Shown piece after piece: positions 24,146 to 32,976 of a DNA stretch of 64,000 nt. The DNA comes from GWB2-37-7 sp942492835 (GTDB lineage: Bacteria > Bacillota > Clostridia > Lutisporales > Lutisporaceae). Position numbers and translations under genes: made by a program. Every line of letters starts with the position of its first letter. Within the stretch, counting starts at the first letter, position 1. Location: contig OW818645.1 in NCBI GenBank assembly GCA_942492835.1, positions 186,001-250,000 on the forward strand, written 5' to 3'. The notes under the pieces are model-generated. The model saw only the letters and a program-made list of their open reading frames with translations. It did no database searches and was not told where the DNA came from.

Positions 24146-25351
24146 TTACTTATTTTTTATATTTAATACCTTGGCAGTCATTGTTCCATCGTTTAATTCA
24201 ACCTCTATATCATCCCATATTTCCACTTGATTTATGGAGGTTACAATTTTTCCTTGACTGCTGGTATAGGAGTATCCCCTAAGTAATACTGAAGCAGGGT
24301 TTAAAATATCCAGCTTTTCTATGTTATTCATAAGCGTATTTTTTTTGTTATTAAGCACCTGCTGAATACTCATATTCATAGTTTTTTTGTGCATATCAAC
24401 AGTTTGCATAAAATTATGAAGCTTCTGTTCTATCTGCCTAAATGCATTCCCCTTAGATATATACTCTATTTTTTGACGTTTTTCCTGCAAATAGTTATTC
24501 ATATAATTATTTAATACATATACTGTTTGATTTAACCTAGAAGTCAACATTTGCTTGTCAGGCGCAACTAGCTCTGCAGCTGCTGAAGGTGTTGCTGCTC
24601 TTAAATCTGCTACAAAATCTGCAATAGTAAAATCTGTTTCGTGTCCAACTGCTGAAACAATAGGTATTATAGAATTAAAAATTGCCTGAGCAGTTTCTTC
24701 CTCATTAAAAGCCCAAAGCTCTTCTATGGAGCCTCCACCTCTACCAATTATTATGACATCCACATTTTTCTTCTGATTAAAGTATTTAATGCCTTCTGCA
24801 ATTTCCTTGGAAGCTCCCACACCTTGCACCAGCACAGGATATAAAATTATATTTATCATAGAATTTCTTCTTCTTATAATTGATATTATATCCCTAACAG
24901 CCGCTCCTGTAGCAGAGGTAACAATTCCAACAGTTTTAGGAAGGTATGGTATAGGCTTTTTATTTTCCTCGTTAAAGTAGTCCAAAGCAGCAAGCTTTTT
25001 CTTCAATTGCTCATAAGCTTGATAAAGTGCTCCCACTCCGTCAGGTATGATATCTTCAGTATAAAGCTGATATTGCCCATCTCTCTCATATACTGAGAAA
25101 TACCCTTTCACTACCACTGACATACCATCCTCTGGCATGAACTTCAGTTTACTTGCACTTCCCTTAAACATAACACACTTTATCCTGCTATCATTATCCT
25201 TTAATGTAAAATAGGCGTGCCCTGAGGAATGCAGCTTATAGTTTGATATTTCACCTTTGATATGTAAACTGGATAATATTATATCGTTGTCCATTATACT
25301 CTTTATGTAGTTGTTAACTTCTTTGACTGTAAAAATTTTAGACCCGTTCAT
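24146..25351 (-). CDS. xseA: Exonuclease VII large subunit
   Basis: A 401-residue protein with an N-terminal OB-fold (about 5-100, including GEISNYKLHSSGHAYFTLKD) and the catalytic region with VDVIIIGRGGGSIEELWAFN and SAVGHETDFTIADFVADLRA. A C-terminal coiled coil binds XseB. Length is slightly short compared with about 440-450 in other bacteria, mostly in the coiled coil. It overlaps the TsaD-like gene by 14 bp. Confidence 0.95.
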   Translation of the reverse strand: MNGSKIFTVKEVNNYIKSIMDNDIILSSLHIKGEISNYKLHSSGHAYFTLKDNDSRIKCVMFKGSASKLKFMPEDGMSVVVKGYFSVYERDGQYQLYTEDIIPDGVGALYQAYEQLKKKLAALDYFNEENKKPIPYLPKTVGIVTSATGAAVRDIISIIRRRNSMINIILYPVLVQGVGASKEIAEGIKYFNQKKNVDVIIIGRGGGSIEELWAFNEEETAQAIFNSIIPIVSAVGHETDFTIADFVADLRAATPSAAAELVAPDKQMLTSRLNQTVYVLNNYMNNYLQEKRQKIEYISKGNAFRQIEQKLHNFMQTVDMHKKTMNMSIQQVLNNKKNTLMNNIEKLDILNPASVLLRGYSYTSSQGKIVTSINQVEIWDDIEVELNDGTMTAKVLNIKNK

Positions 25352-26333
25352 TCAGACCTCCATTACTTTCATATATCCTCTTACCAAATATTGCAGTGCC
25401 TACTGCATTATCAGAGGAATATCTTGAATCTGAAATTATTAAATCAATCCCGTTTTTTTCTATGCTTTTACTTTGCATAAGCAGGCTTCTTATTATTGAA
25501 TTTGATGCTACACCGCCTACAAGCAGCACCTTATTTATATTATATTTCTTACATGTATTAATAATTGTTTTTTCAATTGCTTTACCTATGCTATAGAATA
25601 CTGATTTTGCAATATTTGCCTTGTAATCTTCATTATCTAAGCGTTCCTTATCAAGTATCCTTTGCACATAAGATTCAGGACCCGATAAGCTTAAATAGCT
25701 TCCCTTAACAGACACTGGCAACTCTATATCAGATATATCGTCATACTCATTGCATAGTTTGTCCATCTCTTTACCACAAGGAAATCCTAACCCCATAGCT
25801 ACACCGACTCTATCAATAAACTGTCCTGCATTTAGATCCTCAGTACCACCAACAATTTTATAAGTTTCACTTGAAGCATGTACTTTTAAAAGCTCTGTTG
25901 TACCTCCCGATATATGGTACACAAGATAATCGCCAGTTAGCTTTTGTCCTACCGACCATGCTCCTGCAATGATATGCCCTTGTTGATGTGAACATTCATA
26001 CAGCGGTACCCTAAAACAGCTTGCCATTATTGATGCTGTATTATAGCCAGTAATGAAAACAGGCATGTAAGAGCCTTCAACATTTCTAGGACTGCTACTG
26101 ACAGCTACACAACAAGGGTTCTTAAGCTTAAGCTTGCTCGTAGCCTCATTGCAGAGTGGTTCCAAATTCTTGATATGCAAAAAAACTGATTCAGACTGTC
26201 TTAGACCTCTCATACCCTGCTCAACAGAAAGCATTTTTCTACCATCATATATTACTTGCTCTGAGCTATCTACTATTGCAACCGAGGTTGTATAGCAGCT
26301 GGTATCTATACCTAAATAGTACATATTAGACAC
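25338..26333 (-). CDS. TsaD/Gcp-like paralogue (M22 family)
   Basis: A 331-residue ASKHA-fold protein related to the tRNA threonylcarbamoyltransferase TsaD. The N-terminus reads YYLGIDTSCYTTSVAIVD, and the metal-binding pair is H116-x-x-x-H120 in CSHQQGHIIAGAW. Near the C-terminus is VLLVGGVASNSIIRSLL. Clostridia commonly have this second M22 gene between nusB and xseA in addition to true tsaD, and its substrate is not known to me. The start (GTG 26333 or ATG 26324) is not settled by a ribosome site and overlaps nusB. Confidence 0.8.
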   Translation of the reverse strand: MSNMYYLGIDTSCYTTSVAIVDSSEQVIYDGRKMLSVEQGMRGLRQSESVFLHIKNLEPLCNEATSKLKLKNPCCVAVSSSPRNVEGSYMPVFITGYNTASIMASCFRVPLYECSHQQGHIIAGAWSVGQKLTGDYLVYHISGGTTELLKVHASSETYKIVGGTEDLNAGQFIDRVGVAMGLGFPCGKEMDKLCNEYDDISDIELPVSVKGSYLSLSGPESYVQRILDKERLDNEDYKANIAKSVFYSIGKAIEKTIINTCKKYNINKVLLVGGVASNSIIRSLLMQSKSIEKNGIDLIISDSRYSSDNAVGTAIFGKRIYESNGGLNERV

Positions 26334-26772
26334 TTTGTTCGCTTTTATTTCTAATGATTTTACCCAATATACCGTTTACAAAACTACCTGAATCTTCTGT
26401 ACTGTATTTCTTTGCTAGCTCAACTGCTTCATTGGCGGCCACACTATCAGGCACATCATTGTTAAAAACTATCTCGTAGATACTTAGCCTAAGTATAGCT
26501 AAATCCACCTTCGCGATTCTTTCCTTCTTCCACCCTGTAGTATGAAACTCAATAAGCTTGTCAATCTCTTCTAAGTGCTGCATAGTACCCTTCAGTGTTT
26601 CTATTGCATATTCCCTAGATGCTTTTTCTAAAACCCCTTCTTCATCCTTGTCTCTATACTCCTCTTTATGCTCAAGGAATTCTTCTATATATTGCTCTGT
26701 ATGATCTTCTTTATTGAAATCCATACTGAACAAGAACTGGATAGCAAATTCTCTAGCTAATCTTCTACTCAT
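26326..26772 (-). CDS. nusB: Transcription antitermination factor NusB
   Basis: A 148-residue all-helical protein. The N-terminus MSRRLAREFAIQFLFSMDF and the C-terminal NEAVELAKKYSTEDSGSFVNG motif are typical. It binds boxA RNA with NusE (S10) and promotes rRNA transcription. It ends within the start of the TsaD-like gene, so it probably heads the operon that runs down to recN. Confidence 0.96.
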   Translation of the reverse strand: MSRRLAREFAIQFLFSMDFNKEDHTEQYIEEFLEHKEEYRDKDEEGVLEKASREYAIETLKGTMQHLEEIDKLIEFHTTGWKKERIAKVDLAILRLSIYEIVFNNDVPDSVAANEAVELAKKYSTEDSGSFVNGILGKIIRNKSEQSV

Positions 26773-26876
26773 AGTTCCTCCTTGTGTTATCTTTTGTATA
26801 GTATTTACTAAAAACAGACTTATATAATAAATAAAAGGATTATTTACCTTTTAAGAATGCATTTTCAAAATTTAAA

Positions 26877-26904
26877 CTAACCCCCTGAAAAATCAGAGGG
26901 TTAG
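26877..26904 (-). terminator. Terminator of the Asp23 gene
   Basis: CTAACCC-x-CTGA (26877-26888) pairs with TCAG-x-GGGTTAG (26893-26904), a 12-position stem with one mismatch. On the minus strand it is followed by TTTAAATTTTG. It lies 26 bp after the Asp23 gene and separates it from nusB. Confidence 0.7.
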
Positions 26905-26929
26905 CAATAAATTCATATGATAATCATGC

Positions 26930-27340
26930 TTATTTCTGTTCCTTTGCTTCCTTTAGTTCTTTAAGCTCTTTTGCTTCTTTGTTTTCTTTTTCTATATGAA
27001 CACCTTGTATATGTATGTTTACCTCTACTACATTTAAACCGGTCATTGTTTCAACGGCTTTTTTTACACTTTCTTGTATCTGCCAAGATACATCTGGTAT
27101 CCTAACACCATATTCTACTATAACATATAAATCAATTGCCGCTTCCTTCTCGCCAACTTCAACCTTAATACCCTTTGAAGGATTCTTTTTACCAAGGATT
27201 TCTGTTATGCTGTCGGCAATTCCGCCGCTCATAGAAATTACGCCTTTGACTTCTTTTGCTGCAAGCTCAGCAATAAGTGCAACAACATCATCTGCTATTT
27301 TGACAACACCATAGTTATCTATTTTTATTTCTTTTTCCAT
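26930..27340 (-). CDS. Asp23/Gls24 family envelope stress protein
   Basis: A 136-residue member of the Asp23 family (YqhY type). Typical segments are YGVVKIADDVVALIAELAAK, VKGVISMSGG and LYVIVEYGVRIPDVSWQIQE. The C-terminus is a Lys/Glu-rich tail with a repeated KEL/KEAK pattern (about 118-136). YqhY genes in Bacillus sit beside accA/accC and nusB and affect acetyl-CoA carboxylase balance; here only the nusB neighbour is seen. It starts behind GGGGTGG. Confidence 0.88.
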   Translation of the reverse strand: MEKEIKIDNYGVVKIADDVVALIAELAAKEVKGVISMSGGIADSITEILGKKNPSKGIKVEVGEKEAAIDLYVIVEYGVRIPDVSWQIQESVKKAVETMTGLNVVEVNIHIQGVHIEKENKEAKELKELKEAKEQK

Positions 27341-27515
27341 TTCAGCACCACCCCTTGTAGGTTATAAATATTTATCTGAAACTATTATAACAAATACATG
27401 AGAAATATTCAAATAAAGTGGTTATTTTTACCAATTATATGAAAATATCTATTTAGCTATAGTATTTCATTTAATATTTATTATATGTAATATTTATTAG
27501 GCTACAAGGGATTTA

Positions 27516-28136
27516 CTAATTCTTTTTCATAATCTTTATGTTGGTAGGACTTAATTTAGTTTTTCTTACAACTATATCTTGAATTCTTGCCACTTGAGCC
27601 TGTGTTAAATCCTTTGTTTCGACAATAATTGTAGCGGAATCATCAGTCATAAAAACAAGTGCATCACTAAATCCAAGTGAAATAACCATATTCTCAATTA
27701 TCATTTCCTTTTCCGTTAGAGCTACTATCTTTACAAGCTCTTGTTGTGCAAGATTTTTAAAAGTTGTTTCAGTGTTCTGGTTGTTTATTACTTCTTGCCA
27801 CATTTCTACTTCCTTACTTCTATTCTTTTCTCTTTCTATTCTGTATTCACTGAAAAAGGATGAAGCTATGCTGCTTGAAGCTTCAACAGTTTCTGGATTT
27901 TGCTCTATGACTTCAGCTGTTTGTATACTATCTTTGGTCTGTACAGATGTTCCTACATCTACTATTTGATCTTCAGTTTGCACTATAGTTGCATTATCAT
28001 TCATTTGTGTTTCTAGATCTAAGTCGTAGTTAGCACCTATATAGTTGTCTGTAGTAAACATATTGTAAGCATACCCGACAACAAATAAAAGCATAATCAT
28101 TGAAGTTATAATTATATTCTTTCTTTTAAATTGCAT
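27516..28136 (-). CDS. spoIIIAH: Stage III sporulation protein AH
   Basis: A 206-residue protein with one N-terminal membrane helix (about 7-25) and an extracellular part. The C-terminal domain (about 105-206) has the EscJ/PrgK-like ring-building fold expected for SpoIIIAH. In Bacillus it binds forespore SpoIIQ and forms a channel ring between mother cell and forespore. It is the last gene of the spoIIIA operon, 26 bp after spoIIIAG. The linker is rich in Thr, Gln and Glu. Confidence 0.92.
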   Translation of the reverse strand: MQFKRKNIIITSMIMLLFVVGYAYNMFTTDNYIGANYDLDLETQMNDNATIVQTEDQIVDVGTSVQTKDSIQTAEVIEQNPETVEASSSIASSFFSEYRIEREKNRSKEVEMWQEVINNQNTETTFKNLAQQELVKIVALTEKEMIIENMVISLGFSDALVFMTDDSATIIVETKDLTQAQVARIQDIVVRKTKLSPTNIKIMKKN

Positions 28137-28162
28137 TTTGCTTCCCCCTTGAACTAATATTT

Positions 28163-28780
28163 TTAACTTTTGCTTGAAAATACAGAGATTCTATAAGCTG
28201 GCACATCTAAAACAGTTTGCACAGCTTCTGTTAATTTGAGCTTAAGCTTTGGATCCTTCGCCCCCTCTGCAACAATTATTACTCCTTTTATTTCTGGGTT
28301 AATTTCCTTAAGCACCAGCGGCTTGGAGGTTCCCCCTTGTTCATTCATAAAAACTACCTTATCCGAGGTGTTTTGCTCATTGATTGTCCTTATTCCACCT
28401 TCCTTATCCTTTTCATTAGTTGTCTTGTCAGATATTGTCTCATCCTTTGCTGTTATTATTTCAGTACCAGTTTTTAGAGTTATCATTATTGATACTTTTC
28501 CTGTCCCTTGTATTTGGCTAAGTATTAAAGATAATTGATTTTCCATTTCCTCAACAAATTCAGTATCACCAGTTTCTTGACTTTCTACAACGCTAGTAGT
28601 ATCCGTGCTTATTTTTTCGGTCTTATCTCCACTCAAGTCGCTGTAAAAATCAGAAATTAGTATAAACCCTATACCTACAGCTAAAATTATTATTAAGTTT
28701 GTTACCAGTTTGGGATTTAAACTTAACTTTTGGAAATTAAACTTTTTAAGCTGCTCCTTAAGCTTTGAGAAAAAATCCAT
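28163..28780 (-). CDS. spoIIIAG: Stage III sporulation protein AG
   Basis: A 205-residue protein. The ATG at 28780 is taken because GGGGGAAGGAAACT precedes it; the track frame from 28804 begins inside spoIIIAF. One membrane helix (about 23-42 from this start) is followed by an extracellular ring-building domain with LILSQIQGTGKVSIMITL and GVIIVAEGAKDPKLKLKLTE. In Bacillus SpoIIIAG forms a large ring in the intermembrane space. Confidence 0.93.
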   Translation of the reverse strand: MDFFSKLKEQLKKFNFQKLSLNPKLVTNLIIILAVGIGFILISDFYSDLSGDKTEKISTDTTSVVESQETGDTEFVEEMENQLSLILSQIQGTGKVSIMITLKTGTEIITAKDETISDKTTNEKDKEGGIRTINEQNTSDKVVFMNEQGGTSKPLVLKEINPEIKGVIIVAEGAKDPKLKLKLTEAVQTVLDVPAYRISVFSSKS

Positions 28781-28796
28781 AGTTTCCTTCCCCCTT

Positions 28797-29417
28797 TTAC
28801 TCATGTATCTCTATTGAAAACTCTGTACATTCTATGCCAAGTGCAGTCTCTATTTCAGCGCGTAGGTCTTGGCTTAATTTACTGTTATTCAAATTATATT
28901 CAGTTTGGTTTTTATTAATTACTGTTTTACTATTAATTTTTACAGGCTGTATTCCTGATGTCTGTAAAGCACTTTCATTACCCTTTTCTATAAATATCTG
29001 AACACCTGTTATACTGCCGAATTCCTCTTTATCTATATCATTTTCTATATCCACTGTAACCTGTACATTCTTTTTTTCCATGCCCTCATGAGATTTGACA
29101 ACTTCTGTTATCTTATCTGATAACTTTTGTTTATATATATCTAACGCTGCAGTATTCTGAAATGCAGCGACAGCATTGCCATTGCCTTCCTCATCAGACT
29201 GCTCTATATATGCTGCTGTCTGTGTCATGCTTAACTCAAATTGATCACCTAGATCCTTTGCCATTATAAAAGGTTTAATAATTACTAGTATTACTAGAAG
29301 ACCCATTATTACCTTTACAAATCTTTTCATATTATTATTAGGAATTATAATGTCCAGTAACATTATGAAAATTATTACTACCGTGATGTTAGTTATCCAG
29401 CTTTTCATAAAATCCAT
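28797..29417 (-). CDS. spoIIIAF: Stage III sporulation protein AF
   Basis: A 206-residue protein with two N-terminal membrane helices (about 8-25 and 33-50) and a soluble C-terminal domain with a ring-building-like pattern. It fits SpoIIIAF of the channel complex. It lies 8 bp after spoIIIAE. The Ser/Gln-rich middle (about 65-90) is likely a flexible linker. Confidence 0.92.
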   Translation of the reverse strand: MDFMKSWITNITVVIIFIMLLDIIIPNNNMKRFVKVIMGLLVILVIIKPFIMAKDLGDQFELSMTQTAAYIEQSDEEGNGNAVAAFQNTAALDIYKQKLSDKITEVVKSHEGMEKKNVQVTVDIENDIDKEEFGSITGVQIFIEKGNESALQTSGIQPVKINSKTVINKNQTEYNLNNSKLSQDLRAEIETALGIECTEFSIEIHE

Positions 29418-29425
29418 ATAAACAC

Positions 29426-30601
29426 CTACCTCATCATAACTGTCATATTACCTACACCCATAATTACTGTAATGAATACAAAAAACAACACTCCTACAGA
29501 AGCAACAGCTGCAAGCAATATCATAAGTGAATTACTCATATCATTTAGACATTTTACTATCTGGTTGTCCAGTATAGGTTCAATCAATGCGCTTGTTATC
29601 TTATATATAGCGATAATGGAAAGTATCTTGATTAGAGGAAATAAGCATATAAGCACTAATACAATCAGTCCGACTACACCAACTCCATTTTTTATAAGCA
29701 TGGAGCAGCTTACCACCGTATCAAAAGCATCATTTAAGAACTTTCCTACTATAGGTACAAATTTATCCATAGCAAATTTAGCAGTTTTAATTGTCAGCCC
29801 ATCTACAGAGGAAGAGGCTACCCCTTGAACAGATATGACTCCGAGGAAAATTGTAAGCATCACTCCCAATATGCCCACAGCCGTCTGCCTAATAAGTGAG
29901 GCTAATCTACCTACCTGTATGCCCTCAGATAGGTTGTTCAGAAGCGACAGCACCGCAGAGAAATATATCATAGGAATTATAATGTATTTTACAGCTGTTA
30001 TAATCAAACTAATAGAGCCATATATTATTGGCTGAAATACTGTAGATGAAGTTATTGCCCCTACACTAACAAGAAGAGCCATCATAGTTGGAAACAATGC
30101 CTGAGTATATGTAACCATAGTATCAATAGCGCTTGTACCCAAATCCATCGCAACACGAAAACTCTTTATAGCTATTATTGCTATAAGTATATAGCAAACA
30201 TTGTATGCAAGCTTGCCAACTGTATCATTTTCAAAAGCACTGTGCAAATTTTGCAGCAGCGCACAGAAAACTGATAGCACTATGATTTGACCCATTATAT
30301 TAAAATTTAAAACAACCTCTTTAAATAATAGCTTACCAAGCCCCAAAACAAGCTCTTGTACATTTACGATTGGTTTTCCCTTGAATAACTCCAATATCAT
30401 AGTCTTTATATCTATAGAAGGCATCTGTCCCTCTGCTTCTTTATTCACCTCATCTGCGAAGCTTTGTATCTCCTGAATATCCAAATAGTCAAGCTGATCC
30501 TTTAGAAGCTTGTTTGTATCATCAGCATTAATATTAATAATCAGTACAGATAAAACAACGATTATAAGTGCTAGTATCTTTTTAGCTTTATCTTTTCTCA
30601 T
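29426..30601 (-). CDS. spoIIIAE: Stage III sporulation protein AE
   Basis: A 391-residue polytopic membrane protein with an N-terminal signal-like helix (about 8-25) and at least six further helices after residue 100. Segments such as ALFPTMMALLVSVGAITSST and KFVPIVGKFLNDAFDTVVSC are characteristic of SpoIIIAE. It is the largest membrane part of the SpoIIIA export or feeding channel. The start follows AAGGTGGGATAAAC. Confidence 0.94.
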   Translation of the reverse strand: MRKDKAKKILALIIVVLSVLIININADDTNKLLKDQLDYLDIQEIQSFADEVNKEAEGQMPSIDIKTMILELFKGKPIVNVQELVLGLGKLLFKEVVLNFNIMGQIIVLSVFCALLQNLHSAFENDTVGKLAYNVCYILIAIIAIKSFRVAMDLGTSAIDTMVTYTQALFPTMMALLVSVGAITSSTVFQPIIYGSISLIITAVKYIIIPMIYFSAVLSLLNNLSEGIQVGRLASLIRQTAVGILGVMLTIFLGVISVQGVASSSVDGLTIKTAKFAMDKFVPIVGKFLNDAFDTVVSCSMLIKNGVGVVGLIVLVLICLFPLIKILSIIAIYKITSALIEPILDNQIVKCLNDMSNSLMILLAAVASVGVLFFVFITVIMGVGNMTVMMR

Positions 30602-30630
30602 GTTTATCCCACCTTGATTTTACTTATGTG

Positions 30631-31017
30631 CTATATCATTAGCTTTGAAACTACATCTAACAAAGCTGCTAAAATAGGTACTGCCATTATCATAATAAGT
30701 ACCTTTCCTGCAAGTTCTATCTTTGAAGCTATAGATCTCTCTCCTGCATCCTTGCAGACTTGAGCACCAAACTCTGTTATGTATGCTATAGCAATTACCT
30801 TTAATATTGTTGAAAAATACAAAAGGTCTATATTAGTCTTGCTTGCAAAATACTTCATTACTTCAATAACTGAATTTAGCTTAGTAACTACAAATATGAA
30901 AATCATAAGCCCAGTTACTATACTAATCTGTAAAGCAATCTCAGGTTTCTGTTCTCGTAGAATAACTGCCAAAATAGTAGCAATTATTCCTATGATTACT
31001 ACTTTCATAATCTCCAT
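30631..31017 (-). CDS. spoIIIAD: Stage III sporulation protein AD
   Basis: A 128-residue membrane protein with four hydrophobic helices and the IAYITEFGAQVCKDAGERSI segment typical of SpoIIIAD. It shares ancestry with SpoIIIAC next to it; both resemble small export-apparatus proteins. It starts 8 bp after spoIIIAC. Confidence 0.93.
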   Translation of the reverse strand: MEIMKVVIIGIIATILAVILREQKPEIALQISIVTGLMIFIFVVTKLNSVIEVMKYFASKTNIDLLYFSTILKVIAIAYITEFGAQVCKDAGERSIASKIELAGKVLIMIMAVPILAALLDVVSKLMI

Positions 31018-31025
31018 AATATCAC

Positions 31026-31220
31026 CTACAGCTGAAACATTGTTTTTACGGTACTAAACAAATTCGAGATCATTCCTATAACCATAATTAGAACTATTAT
31101 AGTGCCTGCAAGTGAAGTCATCATTGCCATTTCTTTTTTATCGGATTGTTCTAAAAGCTTACTTAATATAGCCGTAATAATCCCTACTGCTGCTATTTTA
31201 AAAATTAAATTAATATCCAT
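31026..31220 (-). CDS. spoIIIAC: Stage III sporulation protein AC
   Basis: A 64-residue membrane protein with two helices (about 4-22 and 33-55) separated by EQSDKKEMA. Size and sequence are typical of SpoIIIAC. It lies between spoIIIAB and spoIIIAD in the standard order. Confidence 0.93.
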   Translation of the reverse strand: MDINLIFKIAAVGIITAILSKLLEQSDKKEMAMMTSLAGTIIVLIMVIGMISNLFSTVKTMFQL

Positions 31221-31268
31221 ATAAAAATCCCTCCATACTGCTTTAGTATATGTTTCTGTACAAGCATA

Positions 31269-31790
31269 TTATATGAGCATAATAAATATGACTACTCCAG
31301 ATAAAAATCCAAGACTCTTGTACAATTTCTCATTCTTCTTTCTCTCATCCTCAGCTATATCCTCATAGTGTTTAAACTGAATATAAAACAATTCAAAGTG
31401 CTTCTTCTGATCCTCTCTGTCTGAGCAGCCCAATACCTTACCAAAATCCATAAGAAGCTCTCTATCTGCCCTGTTTAAGCAGGTTTCTCCTATAAGCTTA
31501 TCTACTGCACCAGACCATGCAGTGTCAAGGCTATAGTTTTCTCCTGATTGCAATTCCTCTGAAACCTTACAAAAAAAGTTTTTAATTCCTCCATCTACCT
31601 TAAAAGCAACATTTCTCATAGCTATAGGAAGTGGCGTACAACCATAAATAACCTCTGTCTCAAGCATTTGAACTGCAGCCCTTAGCTTTCTTATATCCTT
31701 TGGTCTTAAGCTGTATCTATTTGATGCTGCAAAACCATACAAGCTGCAAGCTGCCATTATTAGAATTCCTCCCAATAGCTTTAGAATCAT
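31269..31790 (-). CDS. spoIIIAB: Stage III sporulation protein AB
   Basis: A 173-residue protein with an N-terminal helix (about 5-22) and a C-terminal helix (about 155-172), in between a helical cytosolic region resembling type II secretion F-like proteins. Typical pieces are RAAVQMLETEVIYGCTPLP and SDREDQKKHFELF. It probably pairs with the SpoIIIAA ATPase. Confidence 0.93.
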   Translation of the reverse strand: MILKLLGGILIMAACSLYGFAASNRYSLRPKDIRKLRAAVQMLETEVIYGCTPLPIAMRNVAFKVDGGIKNFFCKVSEELQSGENYSLDTAWSGAVDKLIGETCLNRADRELLMDFGKVLGCSDREDQKKHFELFYIQFKHYEDIAEDERKKNEKLYKSLGFLSGVVIFIMLI

Positions 31791-31806
31791 AATCCTGCCT
31801 CCTTTG

Positions 31807-32772
31807 TTAATTTGCCTTTACTAGCATATAATCTTTATCTAAAATCACTTCTATAGTCCCAACACCCTGTCTTCTGCTCATTACTATATATCTTTCAAAT
31901 TGATTTCTATGCAGCTTCTCTAAGGAAGGCTTCCTAAGAAAATCTTCTATATCACTGCCATGAATAGTAGTAATAATCTTCACTCCTGCATTTATAGCAT
32001 CTAAAACAGCTGCTCCATCCTCACTTCTCCCTATTTCGTCAGTTGCGATTATCTCAGGAGACATTGAACGTATCATAATCAATATACCCTCTGCCTTAGG
32101 ACAGCCATCTAAAACATCTGTTCTTATCCCTACATCATTTTTAGGAACTCCCATACTACATGCAGCAATTTCATTTCTCTCATCAACAAGACCTACCTTT
32201 TTACCCAGAATTCCCATAGTCGGGATACCATTACTTAGCTGCCTTATCATATCCCTTAGAATGGTTGTCTTACCACACTGCGGCGGTGAAATTATAAGAG
32301 TATTATAAATACTTCCATCTGCCTGTATTATGCTTCTTAGCACCTTATCCGCCGCACCCAATACCTGCCTTGCTACTCTATAGTTAATAAAAGAAATATC
32401 CTTGAAGGTTCTTACTCTTCCACCTTCTAAAACTGCCTTACCGCAGATACCTACACGATGTCCGCCATCAACAGTAACAAAACCATTCCTTATATCATCC
32501 TCATAGGAATATAAAGAGTAGTTTGTAATCAAGTTCACTGCACTCTTTATGTCCTCATAGGTACAGATATATGAATTCTTAACATCAGTAGTAAATTGAC
32601 CGTTTACGCCCAATAGGTACTCTTTTTCATCTCCGTACAGCATAACAGGCTTCCCCTGTCTTAGTCGTACCTCCTCAATACCCTCAAGTATCTTTGAAGG
32701 TAGTCCATCCAGCATCTGTTTAATATCCTTGGGCATATACTTTGTAATTTCGCTTATTTTACCGTTACTCAT
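31807..32772 (-). CDS. spoIIIAA: Stage III sporulation protein AA, ATPase
   Basis: A 321-residue secretion-type ATPase. Walker A is SPPQCGKTTILRD, and Walker B and the neighbouring acidic motif lie in EIIATDEIGRSED. It energises the SpoIIIA channel. It is the first gene of the eight-gene operon, behind a sigma-E promoter whose -10 element ends 38 bp upstream of the start. Confidence 0.95.
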   Translation of the reverse strand: MSNGKISEITKYMPKDIKQMLDGLPSKILEGIEEVRLRQGKPVMLYGDEKEYLLGVNGQFTTDVKNSYICTYEDIKSAVNLITNYSLYSYEDDIRNGFVTVDGGHRVGICGKAVLEGGRVRTFKDISFINYRVARQVLGAADKVLRSIIQADGSIYNTLIISPPQCGKTTILRDMIRQLSNGIPTMGILGKKVGLVDERNEIAACSMGVPKNDVGIRTDVLDGCPKAEGILIMIRSMSPEIIATDEIGRSEDGAAVLDAINAGVKIITTIHGSDIEDFLRKPSLEKLHRNQFERYIVMSRRQGVGTIEVILDKDYMLVKAN

Positions 32773-32809
32773 AATTTTTACCTACCTTGTACAACTTTTC
32801 GCTTATTTA

Positions 32810-32839
32810 ATCTTATGGGCGAGTCATGGACAATATGAC
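32810..32839 (-). promoter_or_regulatory. Sigma-E promoter of the spoIIIA operon
   Basis: On the minus strand GTCATATT (32832-32839) is followed by a 14-base spacer and CATAAGAT (32810-32817). This is a very good match to the known sigma-E consensus (about GTCATATT and CATACAAT). It sits just upstream of spoIIIAA, the operon known to depend on sigma-E. Confidence 0.85.
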
Positions 32840-32863
32840 AAGAAATTTTGGACAAAAAAAATA

Positions 32864-32961
32864 GCTGTCAAACGACAGCGGAGAATTTAAAGCACAAAAC
32901 CCCCTGTTTCCGAAAAAACAGGGGGTCTTGTTATAAATCTGAGTTCTGGATTATCCAGAAC
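32864..32961 (-). terminator. Three consecutive hairpins after the CD1247-type gene
   Basis: Reading down the minus strand from the CD1247-type stop: a perfect 9-bp palindrome GTTCTGGAT/ATCCAGAAC (32943-32961), then CCCCCTGTTT/AAACAGGGGG (32900-32925) followed by TTTTGTG, then GCTGTC/GACAGC (32864-32879) followed by ATTTTTTTT. The last two are intrinsic terminators. They isolate the sporulation operon from the efp transcription unit. Confidence 0.85.
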
Positions 32962-32976
32962 TTTAATGCTTATTAA

